From Methanofollis aquaemaris (GTDB lineage Archaea > Halobacteriota > Methanomicrobia > Methanomicrobiales > Methanofollaceae), in NCBI RefSeq assembly GCF_017357525.1, contig NZ_CP036172.1, positions 1,090,561 to 1,154,560 on the forward strand: a DNA stretch of 64,000 nucleotides, given 5' to 3'. Below, piece by piece: positions 44,146 through 54,300 of the stretch. Both the position numbers and the translations under genes were made by a program. A model generated the notes under the pieces. That model worked only from the letters and a program-made list of their open reading frames with translations, was not told the DNA's origin and made no database searches. Numbering within the stretch: position 1 is the first letter of the stretch; each line of letters begins with the position of its first letter.

Positions 44146-44510
44146 CCGTCCCCCTCCGTCGCAAGCGCACAGGCGACCGCAATGTCCCCATCGTGCGAAA
44201 GACTGACGAGGACAGTGACCATACCGGCATCCCGACATATTAAAGTAACGGAGGGCACCCCTGACGGCCCGTTTGTGATCTCGATTTCGTTCATTGCAAT
44301 GCCGTCATACCCGATGGAGGAGAGGGCTTTGGTCACCGCTTCTTTGCCGGCGAACCTGGCCGCGAGGTGGGGGGCCGGATGCTCCCTGGAGAAGCAGTAG
44401 GCGATCTCCTTCGCGGTGAAGACGCGTTCGAGGAAGTGGCGGTCGTGTTCGAGGGACTTCTCTTTGAAACGTGGGATCGAGACAACATCGGTGCCGATGC
44501 CGGGTATCAT
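44118..44510 (-). CDS. acpS: Holo-[acyl-carrier-protein] synthase, AcpS type
   Basis: The 130-aa protein has the AcpS motifs GIGTDVVSIPRF (with Asp8), RFAGKEAVTKAL (with Glu57) and SLSHDGDIAVACAL. It transfers 4'-phosphopantetheine from CoA to the ACP. I chose the ATG at 44510 (MIPGIGTD) because the family begins there; the frame is open further up. It heads the acpS-ACP-ligase operon. Upstream near 44645-44690 the sequence TGAAACGCT occurs twice on the minus strand. Confidence 0.85.
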   Translation of the reverse strand: MIPGIGTDVVSIPRFKEKSLEHDRHFLERVFTAKEIAYCFSREHPAPHLAARFAGKEAVTKALSSIGYDGIAMNEIEITNGPSGVPSVTLICRDAGMVTVLVSLSHDGDIAVACALATEGDGWKRGLNRE

Positions 44511-44715
44511 CAGGCCGGAAATATCACGCACGGGCATATAGATGTTGTGGACAGCGGGATGGTGGGGGAGCGGGACGGCAAACGGTCGGAGAGGCGCGAG
44601 AGGGAAGGTAGGCGAACAGAGAGTCATGACAACTGGATGAGCGTTTCATCAGAGTCAAATCTTTAGAAATAGCGTTTCAGTTCTCCTGTCACTACCAAAA
44701 AAAGGTGGTGAGTCT

Positions 44716-47700
44716 CTACCTCATCCTCCGGACCACCACCGCGACGAGGAGGAGGGCGAGCGCCCCGCCGACGACGAGCAGCATGGAGGGGAAGGGCGTC
44801 GGGGTATTGGGTGGGGTCGGGCCTGCCGCCGCCGGTGGCGTCGTCAGCGTCTCGACCGTATCCGCCGGTGCGGCAGGGGTCATCACCGGGGTCTCAACCG
44901 CTGAGGGTTCGCCGCCGATCGCGAAGAGCGAGAAGCCCGGACTCCTGGCCGAGAAGTGCCAGGAAGTCTCGTCCTCCCTGACGACCTCGGTGGAGAGGGG
45001 CTGCCACTCGCCGTCGTGGTAGCGGTACAGCACCACGTCGGCCGGATCGAGGCCGTGCTCATCGAGCCACGTCTTCGGGACGCTGAAGGAGAAGACGGCG
45101 CCCTCGATCGCATCGTCGGTCGTGCGGTAAAGCGTCACCTCGGCGTACTCGTAGACCGACCCGGCCGGGGCATCGACGTCGCCGGGCCGACTGGTCTTTC
45201 CGACGGTGATCATGACCTCCGGGATCTCTTCTCCGGCCGTCACCCTGACTTCGTAGATGGCCGAGTTCGGGAGCGTCAGCGAGGCGGTCCCGCCGGCCGG
45301 GATCTTCCCTGCCGACCCGGACGAGGCGGTCGAGCGCCCGCCGGCAGAGGTGGTCGAACGGCCTTCGTTGGATCGGGGAGTAGAGACAATAACAGTCTGT
45401 TCTGCAGTCGATGCACCGTAGGCGTTGGAGACCGTCAACCGCACCGTGTAGGTGCCTGCCTGCTCGTAACGGTGGGCGGGATTTAGATCGGTCGAGGTGG
45501 CGCCGTCGCCGAAGTCCCATGACCGGGCGCTGATATCGCCGGTCGACCTGTCGGTGAAGGCGACGTCCAGCGGGGCGTTGCCTTTGACCGGCGAGACGTT
45601 AAAGTCGGCGGCCGGGGGTGCGAGGACGGTGACGGTCCTGGTGGTGGCGTTGGTGGCCTCGCCGGTGCTCACCGTGAGGGTGAGCAGGTAGGTGCCGGGG
45701 GTATCGTAGGTGACGCTCCGGTTGATCTCGGCCGGTGTGGTGCCATTGATCGCCCGGCCGTCGCCGAGGTCGAGGCGCCACCTTTCAGGCGTACCGGCAC
45801 TGCCGACGTTGACGCCGACGGTGAAGGGAGCGTTGCCTTCGGTGGCCGAGAGGTAGAGGACGGGTTCGGGACCGGGGCCTGGGCCAGGATCGGGCATGCC
45901 GACGACGATCTCAACCGTGCGGACGAGGCGGACGAGGTCGCTCCCTTCTCCCCATCCCGCGGTCAGGGTGGCGATGTACGTCCCGGCCTTCTCGTAGGTG
46001 TGAAACGGCCAGTAGCACGGGCTCGATTCGTTGCCCTCGCCGAAGGTCCAGACGATGCGGTCGGGTGCGGGGCCGGTGAACCCGGTGTCGAAGGAGACAT
46101 TGAGGGGAGCGGAACCCTGCCTTGGCGCGGCATAGCCCCGGACATCGACCTCACCGACCTCGACGGTCACCCTTTCGGTCGTGCCGGCGGAGATCTCGAC
46201 CACTGCCCGTCCGTAGGTCGTCGCCCCGACCACCTCGACGGTGTGGGTGCCGGCCGGGAGGAAGAAGGCGCCCGAGGGCGGGGTGTGGGCGGCGACGGCC
46301 GTCGCACGGGTGGCGAAGAAGTCGGCGGTCCGGGTGGTGTTCACCCCGTCGACATAGACGAATCCACCGAGAGCGGAGGCGCGGATCAGCGCCGTCCCGC
46401 GGTCCCCGTCGTACATCAGCGGGAGGTGGTCGGTGCCGAGGCCGTCGATAGTCAGGTTCTGGTCGCAGATGCCGTCGAAGTCGGCGTCTGTTCCCCATTC
46501 TGAGATATTCTGGTTGGGGTCACGCAGCCAGAGGTTGCCGCCCAGATACGGACCGCCCGCGATGTTCGTGCCAGGAGTGCGGGTGGTGTTGAGGACGGCG
46601 GTGGAACCATATGCATGAATGTTGGTGGGGTTGTCAAAGCGACAGTTGGCAATTACCCCATTTTCGCACAGCCCAATGTATGCGCCGCCGCCCCCAACAA
46701 GTCTTGCGGTATTGTTGGTGAAGGTAGTGGTGGTGATGGTGGCGTTATGGCAACTATGTACGTATGCGCCGCCGCCCCCAAGTCTTGCGGTGTTGTTGGT
46801 GAAGGTGGTGGTGGTAAGCGTGGCAGCATCGCACAACGAGAAGCATGCCCCACCGCCGTACCACATCGCCGTGTTGTTGGTGAAGGAGGTGGTGGTGACC
46901 GTGGCGTTATGGCAACTATGTACGTATGCGCCGCCGCTGTTCGCCAGTGCGCTGTTGCCGGTGAACACCGTCCCCTCCACCTGGAGGTCGTCGACATACT
47001 CGGCGTAGAGCGCACCGCCGGATGCATAGGACGGAGAGGATCCATGGATCCAGCTCACCTCGTTGCCGGCAAAGGTGCAGTCGGTGATGGTGAGGCGCAC
47101 CAGGGGGTTTTCAGCGGTCGCACCTGCGGCATGGATCCCGGCCCCGTTGCCGCTCTCCAGCCGGTTCCCGGAGATGTTGAGGCCGCAAAACGTTGCGTTG
47201 TCCGCAGTGACGGTGAAGGCCGGGGCAGTGCGCGATGTGTTGGTGATGAGCGGCCGGACAGGCGAGCCCTCCCAGCGTCGAATGGTCACGTTCGGTTTGT
47301 CGATGATAAACCCGCCGTTGTAGGTGTGACCCTCCACGCCCCAGATATGGACGGTGTCGCCTTCACCGAGATCGGTGATCTCCAGGAGACTGGTGAAGTT
47401 CCCGCCGCCTACGAACCTGGAGACATACCAGTTCATCGGGTGGATAATCTCAGCGAGGTCGAAAGTGAGGGGATCGTTCTCGCCGGGGATGATGGTGACC
47501 GACTTCACGCTGGGGACGCAGCCCTCCTTCTGCACCGAAATAAGGTGGTCCCCGACCGGGAGGTAGAAGGTATTGTTCGCGGTGCGGCTGGTGTTCGTGC
47601 CGTCGACGAAGACGAAGGCGCCGTCGGCAGAGGGCGTGGCGTTGATCGGGACCGTCCCGCCGTACACCAGCGGCAGATGGTCGGTGCCGAGGCCCTGGAT

Positions 47701-50700
47701 GGTCAGTGCCTGGTCGCAGATGCCGTCGAAGTCGGCGTCTGTTCCCCATTCTGAGATATTCTGGTTGGGGTCACGCAGCCAGAGGTTGCCGCCGAGGTAC
47801 GGACCGCCCCCGATGTTCGTGCCAGGAGTGCGGGTGGTGTTGAGGACAGCGGTGGAACCATATGCATAGATGTTGGTGGGGTTGTCGAAGCGGCAGTTGG
47901 CGAGCATGACGCCCGTACATCCTCCAAAGCCCGCACCGCCGCCGCGCCATGCGATGTTATTGAGGAAGGTGTTGTTGGTGATAGTAGCGGCATCGCACGA
48001 AGAGAATCGTGCCCCGCCGCCGTCCGCCCATGCAGTGTTGCCGGAGAATTTGGTGTCGGTGAGCGTGGCGGCATCGCAGTTCTCGAAATATGCCCCGGCA
48101 CCCTGGCCTGCGTGATTGGTGGTGAGCGTGGCGTTGATACACACCGCGTTCCTCGAATCACTGAAGTATATCCCGCCGCCCTCCTCCATTGCGGTGTTGT
48201 CGGTGAAGGCGGTGGAAGTGAGCGTGGCGTTCTCGCACATGTTGATGTATGCCCCGCCGCCGGGCCCTCTTGCACTGTTGCCGGTGAACGTCGTCCCCTT
48301 CACCAGGAGGTCGTCGACATATTCGGCAGAGACCGCACCGCCGCATGTCGTGTCCCCTTCAACCGCGTTCCCGGCAAAGGTGCAGTCAATGATGGTGAGG
48401 CCCGTCAGAGGGGTTCCCGGATCTCCGATGGCATTGATCCCGGCCCCGTTGCCGCTCTCCAGCCGGTTCCCGGAGATGTTGAGGTCGCGGAAGGTGGCGT
48501 TGTCCGCAGTGACGGTGAAGGTCGGGGCGGTGTGTGAGGTGTTGGTGATGAGCGGCTGGACGGGCGATCCCTCCCAGCGTTGTACGGTGACGTTCGGTGC
48601 GTCGATGACGATTCCGCCCTCATAGGCATAGTTCTCCACCCCCCAGAGGTGAATGATGTCGCCTGTGCCGATCCCGGGGATCGCGGAGATGTTCGTGTAG
48701 TTCCCTATGCCACCTGGCGGGGAGATGTACCAGTTCATCGGGTGCGTGATCTCGGTGAGGTCGAAGGTGAGGGGATCGTTCTCGCCAGGGACAATGGTGA
48801 CCGACTTCTCGCCGGGGAGATAGCCATTCTTATGTACCGAAATAAGGTGGTCCCCGACCGGCAGGTAGAAGGTATTGTTCGCGGTGCGGGCGGTGTTCGT
48901 GCCGTCGACGAAGACGAAGGCGCCGTCGGCAGAGGGAGTGGCGTTGATCGGGATCGTCCCGCCGTACACCAGCGGGAGATGGTCGATACCGAAGATTCTG
49001 TTGCCGTCGGCTTCGCTGCCAAAGTGGCTGTTGTTGATGGTCAGTGCCTGGTCGCAGATGCCGTCGAAGTCGGCGTCCGCACACCACTCAGAGATGTTCT
49101 GTTCTGGATCCTGGAGCCAGAGGTTGCCGCCGAGGTACGGACCACCCTCGATGTTCGTGCCGGGAGTGCGGGTGGTGTTGAGGACGGCGGTGGATTTAGA
49201 TGCATAGATGTTGGTGGGGTTGTCGAGGTGGCAGTTGGTGAGCATGACGGCCGTACACTCCTCAAAGCCTGCCCCGCCGCCCTGGCCTGCGGTGTTGTTG
49301 GCAAATATGGTGGTGGTGAGCATGACATCTGTACACTCCGAGAAGCATGCCCCGCCGCCTTCCTGGCTGGCGGTGTTGTTGGTGAAGAGGGAAGAGACGA
49401 TGGCCGCGGCATCGCACCCCCCGAAGTATGCGCCGCCACCGAAGAGTGCGCTGTTGTCGGTGAAGGCGGTGGAGGTGATGGTGGCATTCTCGCACCCGCC
49501 GATGTTTGCGCCGCCTCCGTGTCGTGCGCTGTTGTCGGTGAAAGAGGCGCTGGTGATGGTGAGATTATCACATCCCCCAAAGATTGCACCGCCGCCGGAC
49601 CACTTTGTTGCTGTGTTGCCGGTGAAGGTGGTGTTGGTGAGGATGGCATTCGCGCACCCACTGAAGCGTGCCCCACCGCCGTCCGACCACGCCTTGTTGT
49701 TGAGGAATGAGGTGTTGGTGAGAGTGAGGGCGTCGCAGTGCTCGAAGTCTGCCCCACCGTAACTCGCCAGTACCTCGTTGTCGATGAAGACGGTGTCGGT
49801 GAAGGTGGCGGCGTCGCAGTGCTCGAAGCGTGCCCCGCCGGCGGATCCCCATACGTAGTTATCGAAGAATGTGACGTTGGTAAACGCCGCGTTCCTCGAC
49901 TCATTGAAGTATGCCCCGCCACCATAGGGGGCCATTGCGCGGTTGGAGATGAAGCCGGTGTCGGTGAACGTGGCGTTCTCACATCTCCATACATATGCCC
50001 CGCCGCCAGGCCCCCCTGCTACAAAGTTGCCGCGGAATGCCGTCCCCTCTACCTGGAGGTCGTCGACATACTCGGTGTAGAACGCACCGCCGCGTGTAGT
50101 GTTCCTTTCAACCGCGTTCCCGGCAAAGGTGCAGTCGGTGATAGTGAGGCACTTCAGAGGGGTTCCTGGATCTCCGGCGGCATGGATCCCGGCGCCGCGG
50201 CTATTATCATACTTCAACCGGTTCCCCGAGATGTCGAGGTCGAGGAAGGTGGCGTTGTCCGCGGTGACGGTGAAGGTCGGGGCGGTGTGCGAGGTGTTGG
50301 TGATGAGCGGCTGGACGGGCGATCCCTCCCAGCGTTGTACGGTGACATTCAGTGCGTCGATGGTGATCCCTCCCTCGTAGGTGTGGTTCTCCGCGCCCCA
50401 GACGTGGACGGTGTCGCCCTCGCCGAGATCGGTGATCGCCAGGAGACCGGTGATGTTCTCATACGAGTGGGGGTTGCCGGTGCCGGGTACCGGGGAGACG
50501 TACCAGTCTCTCGGGTGCGTGCCCGGAGGGGGGTCGGCGAGGGCAACCACCGGAGCGGCCGCCGGGGCGGGTGCGGCGGTGACGTTGATATCGACCGCGG
50601 TGGTGTTTGTGACAGACGCGCTCTCGTTGACGGCGGTGAGGCCGACGACGTGGGTACCGGGCTCAAGGAACGTGTGGGTGAAGTCCGACTCGTTCCCGGC

Positions 50701-50994
50701 CGCCGCGACGCCGTCGACCGTCCAGGTCCAGAGGTCGACCGCAAGACCCGCGGCCGCACCCGAGAACCTGACCGTGAGCGGTACCGGACCGGTGGGCGGG
50801 TCGGCGGCGAGCGCGAGGTTCAACGCCGGGGTGGTGGCGTTCGTGATGTTCGCAGGCGGTTCGGGTGGCGCAAGTGTTTCAAACAGCCCTGCACCCTCCT
50901 CGCCACCGGTGACCGGCAGGACGAGACAGACCAGGACCGCGAGCAGTACTCCGAAAAATACTATATTTCTTCGAATAGGGGGGACTTTTTCCAT
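44716..50994 (-). CDS. Giant surface protein with PKD, three beta-helix/PEGA units and C-terminal anchor, 2092 aa
   Basis: A signal peptide (NIVFFGVLLAVLVCLVLPVTGG) is followed by a PKD domain, then three long units. Each unit starts HPxxWYVS, holds a right-handed beta-helix of GGGAYF...C..A.LT.T.FT.N.A repeats, then a DxDxDGICD calcium-type loop and a PEGA-like domain (FVFVDGTNT...LPVGDHLISV). Two PKD-type domains, a PGF-pre-PGF-like domain (SAGKIPAGG ... FSLFAIGG), a Thr/Pro linker, TPFP, one helix and RRMR end it. GAGGAGG lies before the ATG. It is likely a cell-surface adhesin or glycan-binding protein. Confidence 0.9.
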   Translation of the reverse strand: MEKVPPIRRNIVFFGVLLAVLVCLVLPVTGGEEGAGLFETLAPPEPPANITNATTPALNLALAADPPTGPVPLTVRFSGAAAGLAVDLWTWTVDGVAAAGNESDFTHTFLEPGTHVVGLTAVNESASVTNTTAVDINVTAAPAPAAAPVVALADPPPGTHPRDWYVSPVPGTGNPHSYENITGLLAITDLGEGDTVHVWGAENHTYEGGITIDALNVTVQRWEGSPVQPLITNTSHTAPTFTVTADNATFLDLDISGNRLKYDNSRGAGIHAAGDPGTPLKCLTITDCTFAGNAVERNTTRGGAFYTEYVDDLQVEGTAFRGNFVAGGPGGGAYVWRCENATFTDTGFISNRAMAPYGGGAYFNESRNAAFTNVTFFDNYVWGSAGGARFEHCDAATFTDTVFIDNEVLASYGGADFEHCDALTLTNTSFLNNKAWSDGGGARFSGCANAILTNTTFTGNTATKWSGGGAIFGGCDNLTITSASFTDNSARHGGGANIGGCENATITSTAFTDNSALFGGGAYFGGCDAAAIVSSLFTNNTASQEGGGACFSECTDVMLTTTIFANNTAGQGGGAGFEECTAVMLTNCHLDNPTNIYASKSTAVLNTTRTPGTNIEGGPYLGGNLWLQDPEQNISEWCADADFDGICDQALTINNSHFGSEADGNRIFGIDHLPLVYGGTIPINATPSADGAFVFVDGTNTARTANNTFYLPVGDHLISVHKNGYLPGEKSVTIVPGENDPLTFDLTEITHPMNWYISPPGGIGNYTNISAIPGIGTGDIIHLWGVENYAYEGGIVIDAPNVTVQRWEGSPVQPLITNTSHTAPTFTVTADNATFRDLNISGNRLESGNGAGINAIGDPGTPLTGLTIIDCTFAGNAVEGDTTCGGAVSAEYVDDLLVKGTTFTGNSARGPGGGAYINMCENATLTSTAFTDNTAMEEGGGIYFSDSRNAVCINATLTTNHAGQGAGAYFENCDAATLTDTKFSGNTAWADGGGARFSSCDAATITNNTFLNNIAWRGGGAGFGGCTGVMLANCRFDNPTNIYAYGSTAVLNTTRTPGTNIGGGPYLGGNLWLRDPNQNISEWGTDADFDGICDQALTIQGLGTDHLPLVYGGTVPINATPSADGAFVFVDGTNTSRTANNTFYLPVGDHLISVQKEGCVPSVKSVTIIPGENDPLTFDLAEIIHPMNWYVSRFVGGGNFTSLLEITDLGEGDTVHIWGVEGHTYNGGFIIDKPNVTIRRWEGSPVRPLITNTSRTAPAFTVTADNATFCGLNISGNRLESGNGAGIHAAGATAENPLVRLTITDCTFAGNEVSWIHGSSPSYASGGALYAEYVDDLQVEGTVFTGNSALANSGGAYVHSCHNATVTTTSFTNNTAMWYGGGACFSLCDAATLTTTTFTNNTARLGGGGAYVHSCHNATITTTTFTNNTARLVGGGGAYIGLCENGVIANCRFDNPTNIHAYGSTAVLNTTRTPGTNIAGGPYLGGNLWLRDPNQNISEWGTDADFDGICDQNLTIDGLGTDHLPLMYDGDRGTALIRASALGGFVYVDGVNTTRTADFFATRATAVAAHTPPSGAFFLPAGTHTVEVVGATTYGRAVVEISAGTTERVTVEVGEVDVRGYAAPRQGSAPLNVSFDTGFTGPAPDRIVWTFGEGNESSPCYWPFHTYEKAGTYIATLTAGWGEGSDLVRLVRTVEIVVGMPDPGPGPGPEPVLYLSATEGNAPFTVGVNVGSAGTPERWRLDLGDGRAINGTTPAEINRSVTYDTPGTYLLTLTVSTGEATNATTRTVTVLAPPAADFNVSPVKGNAPLDVAFTDRSTGDISARSWDFGDGATSTDLNPAHRYEQAGTYTVRLTVSNAYGASTAEQTVIVSTPRSNEGRSTTSAGGRSTASSGSAGKIPAGGTASLTLPNSAIYEVRVTAGEEIPEVMITVGKTSRPGDVDAPAGSVYEYAEVTLYRTTDDAIEGAVFSFSVPKTWLDEHGLDPADVVLYRYHDGEWQPLSTEVVREDETSWHFSARSPGFSLFAIGGEPSAVETPVMTPAAPADTVETLTTPPAAAGPTPPNTPTPFPSMLLVVGGALALLLVAVVVRRMR

Positions 50995-51090
50995 TTCAGA
51001 CCTCCTCGGGAACCGAACGCCGACCTCATGGGATAGGGGGTGAGGCCGTTTCCGTCGGTGCAGGATTATTCGCTGCCTTTAATATCAAGT

Positions 51091-51103
51091 ATTATATATA
51101 TTT
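51091..51103 (-). promoter_or_regulatory. Promoter of the 2092-aa surface gene
   Basis: The minus strand has an A-rich BRE followed by ATATATATAAT, 97 bases before the ATG. The same layout precedes the two paralogues at 97 and 98 bases. Confidence 0.65.
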
Positions 51104-51211
51104 TTGTTTTTAACTCCGCGGGCCGCGAAAGAACGAATAAGGCATAGATCTGGAAGAACAGACGTGCGAGAGATTCGGGGATCACAGAGGCCGGCGAAAT
51201 GAGCGCAGCAT

Positions 51212-51360
51212 GGAGGGGGCCGCCGTCGATCTTCGGAAGAGAGGGGAAGACGGAGAGATGGCCCTAAAAAAAGTGGAGGGTTCTATCTCGTCCTCCATAC
51301 CGCGACGGCGACGAGGAGGAGGACGATCGCCCCGCCGACGACGAGCAGCATCGTGGGGAA
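51212..51360. repeat. Near-identical intergenic/3'-end duplicate (copy 1)
   Basis: Bases 51212-51360 match 55272-55420 with a constant offset of 4060 and only a few substitutions, covering the spacer, the oligo-T terminator (seven A on the plus strand near 51267) and the last codons of the surface gene. Confidence 0.8.
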
Positions 51361-54300
51361 GGGGGTTTGTGTCCCGGCGGGCGTCGGGCCTGCGGGCAGC
51401 GACGTCACGAATGTCTCGACGGTCTCCACCGGTGCGGCGGGCGTCATCGCCGGCGTCGATACCGGCGAAGGGTCGCCGCCGATCGCAAAGAGGGAGAAGC
51501 CCGGACTCCTGGCCGAGAAGTGCCAGGCGGTCCCGTCCTCACCGGTGACCCCGGTGGGGAGGGCGACCCACTCACCGTCATGGTAGCGGTACAACACCAC
51601 GTCGGCCGGATCGAGCCCGTGCTCATCGAACCACGTCTTCGGGACGCTGAAGGAGAAGACGACGCCCTCGATCGCATTGTCGGTCGTGTGATAGATGGTC
51701 ACCTCGGCGTACTCGTAGACCGACCCGGCCGGGGCATCGACGCCGGAGGGACGACCGGTCGTCCCGATGGTGACCAGAATCTTCTGGATCTCTTCTCCGG
51801 CGGTCACCCTGACTTCATAGATGCCGGAGTTCGGGAGCATGAGCGAGGCGGTGCCGCCGGCCGGAATCTTCCCTGCCGACCCGGCCGAGTCGGTCGAGCG
51901 GCCGCCATGGGAACCGGGAGACGAAGGAGTCGAGGGTTCGAGGACGGTGATGTTCACGGTGCGGACGAGGGTGACGAGGTCGCTCTTCTCTCCCCACGCG
52001 GCGGTGAGCGTGGCGGTGTAGGTTCCGGCCTTCTCGTAGGTGTGGTGAGGCCAGTAGCACGGGCTCGATTCGTTGCCGTCGCCGAAGGTCCAGGTGTGGC
52101 GGTCGGACTCGGGATCGGGGAACCAGGTGTCGAAGGAGACGTCGAGGGGTGCGAAGCCCTGCCCCGGTATCGCGTAGCCCCGGATCTCGACCTCGCTCAC
52201 CTCGACGGTCACCCGTTCGGTCGCACCGGCGGAGAGGTCGACCGAAGCCCGCCCGTAGGTCGTCGCCCCGACCACCTCGACCGTGTGGTTCCCGACCGTG
52301 AGATAGAAGGCGTCGTTCGCGGTGCGGGTGGTGTTCATACCGTCGACGAAGACGAAAGCGCCGTCGGCGGACGTGGCGTTGATCACCACCGTGCCGCCGC
52401 CGTGCATCAGCGGGAGGAAGTCGGTGCCGAAGAGGAATGCGGGGTCTCTGTTGGCGATGTTCTGCGCTTCGTCGCAGATGCCGTCGAAGTCTGCGTCCGT
52501 GCCCCACTCCGAGATGTTCTGTTTGGGATCCTGGAGCCAGAGGTTGCCGCCGAGGTACGGGCCGCCGGCGATGTTCGCGCCCGGAGTGCGGGCGTCGTTG
52601 AAGACGGCGCCGAAGGACATGTGTGCAAAGATGTTGGTGGGGTTGTCGAAGCGGCAGTCGGTGACCCTGGCAGCACGGGAATCCTCGAAGTATGCCCCGC
52701 CGCCATATTCCGCGGCGGTGTTGCGGTCGAAGGCGGTGCCGGTGAGCGTGGCGGCAGGGGAAGAGAGGAAATATGCCCCGCCGCCATGTTCCGCAGCGGT
52801 GTTGCCGGTGACATTGGTGTCGGCGAGCGTGGCGCGACGGCTAAAATAGAAGTATGCGCCGCCGCCGTCGGTTGCGGTGTTGTTGGTGAAGGTGGTGGCG
52901 GTGAGCGCGGCGTCGGATGAAAGGGTGAAGTCTGCCCCGCCGCCTCCGAATCGTGCGCTGTTGCCGATGAAGGAGGTGCCGGTGAGCGTGACGACATCGC
53001 ATCCCGTGAAGTCCGCCCCACCGCCCCAGTCTGCGCTGTTGCCGGAGAACGCCGTCCCCTCCATCAGGATGTCGTCGACGTATCGGGCGGAGAGCGCACC
53101 GCCGCATGCGGATGTCCCGTTCGCCTCGTTCCCGACGAAGGTGCAGTCGGCGACGGTGAGGCGCTTCAGGTGGTTTCCTGAATCCCCGGTGACATTGATC
53201 CCGGCGCCGCGGCTGTTGTCATCGTTCAACCGGTTGCCCGAGATGTTGAGGCCGCGGAAGGTGGCGTTGTCGGCGGTGACGGTGAAGGCGGGGGCGGTGT
53301 GCGAGGTGTTGGTGATGAGCGGTCGGACGGGCGATCCCTCCCACCGCTGAATGGTCACGTCGGGTTTGTCGATGACGACCCCGCCCTCGTAGATGTGGCC
53401 CTCGACACCCCGGAGGTGGACGGTGTCGCCCGCGTCGAGATCGGGGATCGCGGAGATGTTCGTGAAATTGCCGTCGCCCGGCACCGGGGAGACATACCAG
53501 TCCATCGGGTGGATGATCTCGGTGAGGTCGAAGGCGAGGGGATCGTTCGCGCCGGCGGTGACAGTGATCCGCTTCTCGCCGGGGAGATACCCGTCCTTCT
53601 TCACAAAGATCGTGTGCTCCCCGACCGGGAGGTAGAAGGCGTCGTTCGCGGTGCGGGTGGTGTTCGCGCCGTCGACGAAGACGAAGGCGTCGTCGGCGGG
53701 CGTGGCGTTGATCTCCACCGTGCCGCCGTGCACCAGCGGGAGGGCGTCGGTGCCGAAGACTCTGCCGGCGTTCCTATTGATGGTCAGCGCTCCGTCGCAG
53801 ATGCCGTCGAAGTCGGCGTCCGCACACCACTCCGAAATGTTCTGCGCGGGGTCCTGGAGCCAGAGGTTGCCGCCGAGGTACGGCCCGCCCGCGATGTTCG
53901 TGCCGGGAGTGCGGACGGTGTTGAGGGTGGTGGCGTCGGAGTTTTCTGCAAAGATGTTGGTGGGGTTGTCGAAGCGGCAGTTGGTGAGCGTGGCTTCACC
54001 GCAGTCCACGAAGTATGCCCCGCCGCCGCCCTGTCCGGCGGTGTTGTTGGTGAAGGTGGTGGCGGTGAGCGTGGCGGCATTGAAATTCTGGAAATACGCC
54101 CCGCCGCCGCCGGATGCGCTGTTGCCAGTGAAGGTGGTGCCGGTGAGCGTGGCGGCATAGCAGGTTATGAAGTAGGCCCCGCCGCCGTAGTATTGTGCGG
54201 TGTTGTTGGTGAAGGTGGTGCCGGTGAGCCTGGCGGCATTGCACGAGGAGAAGTAGGCCCCGCCGCCGTAGTATTGTGCGGTGTTGTTGGTGAAGGTGGT

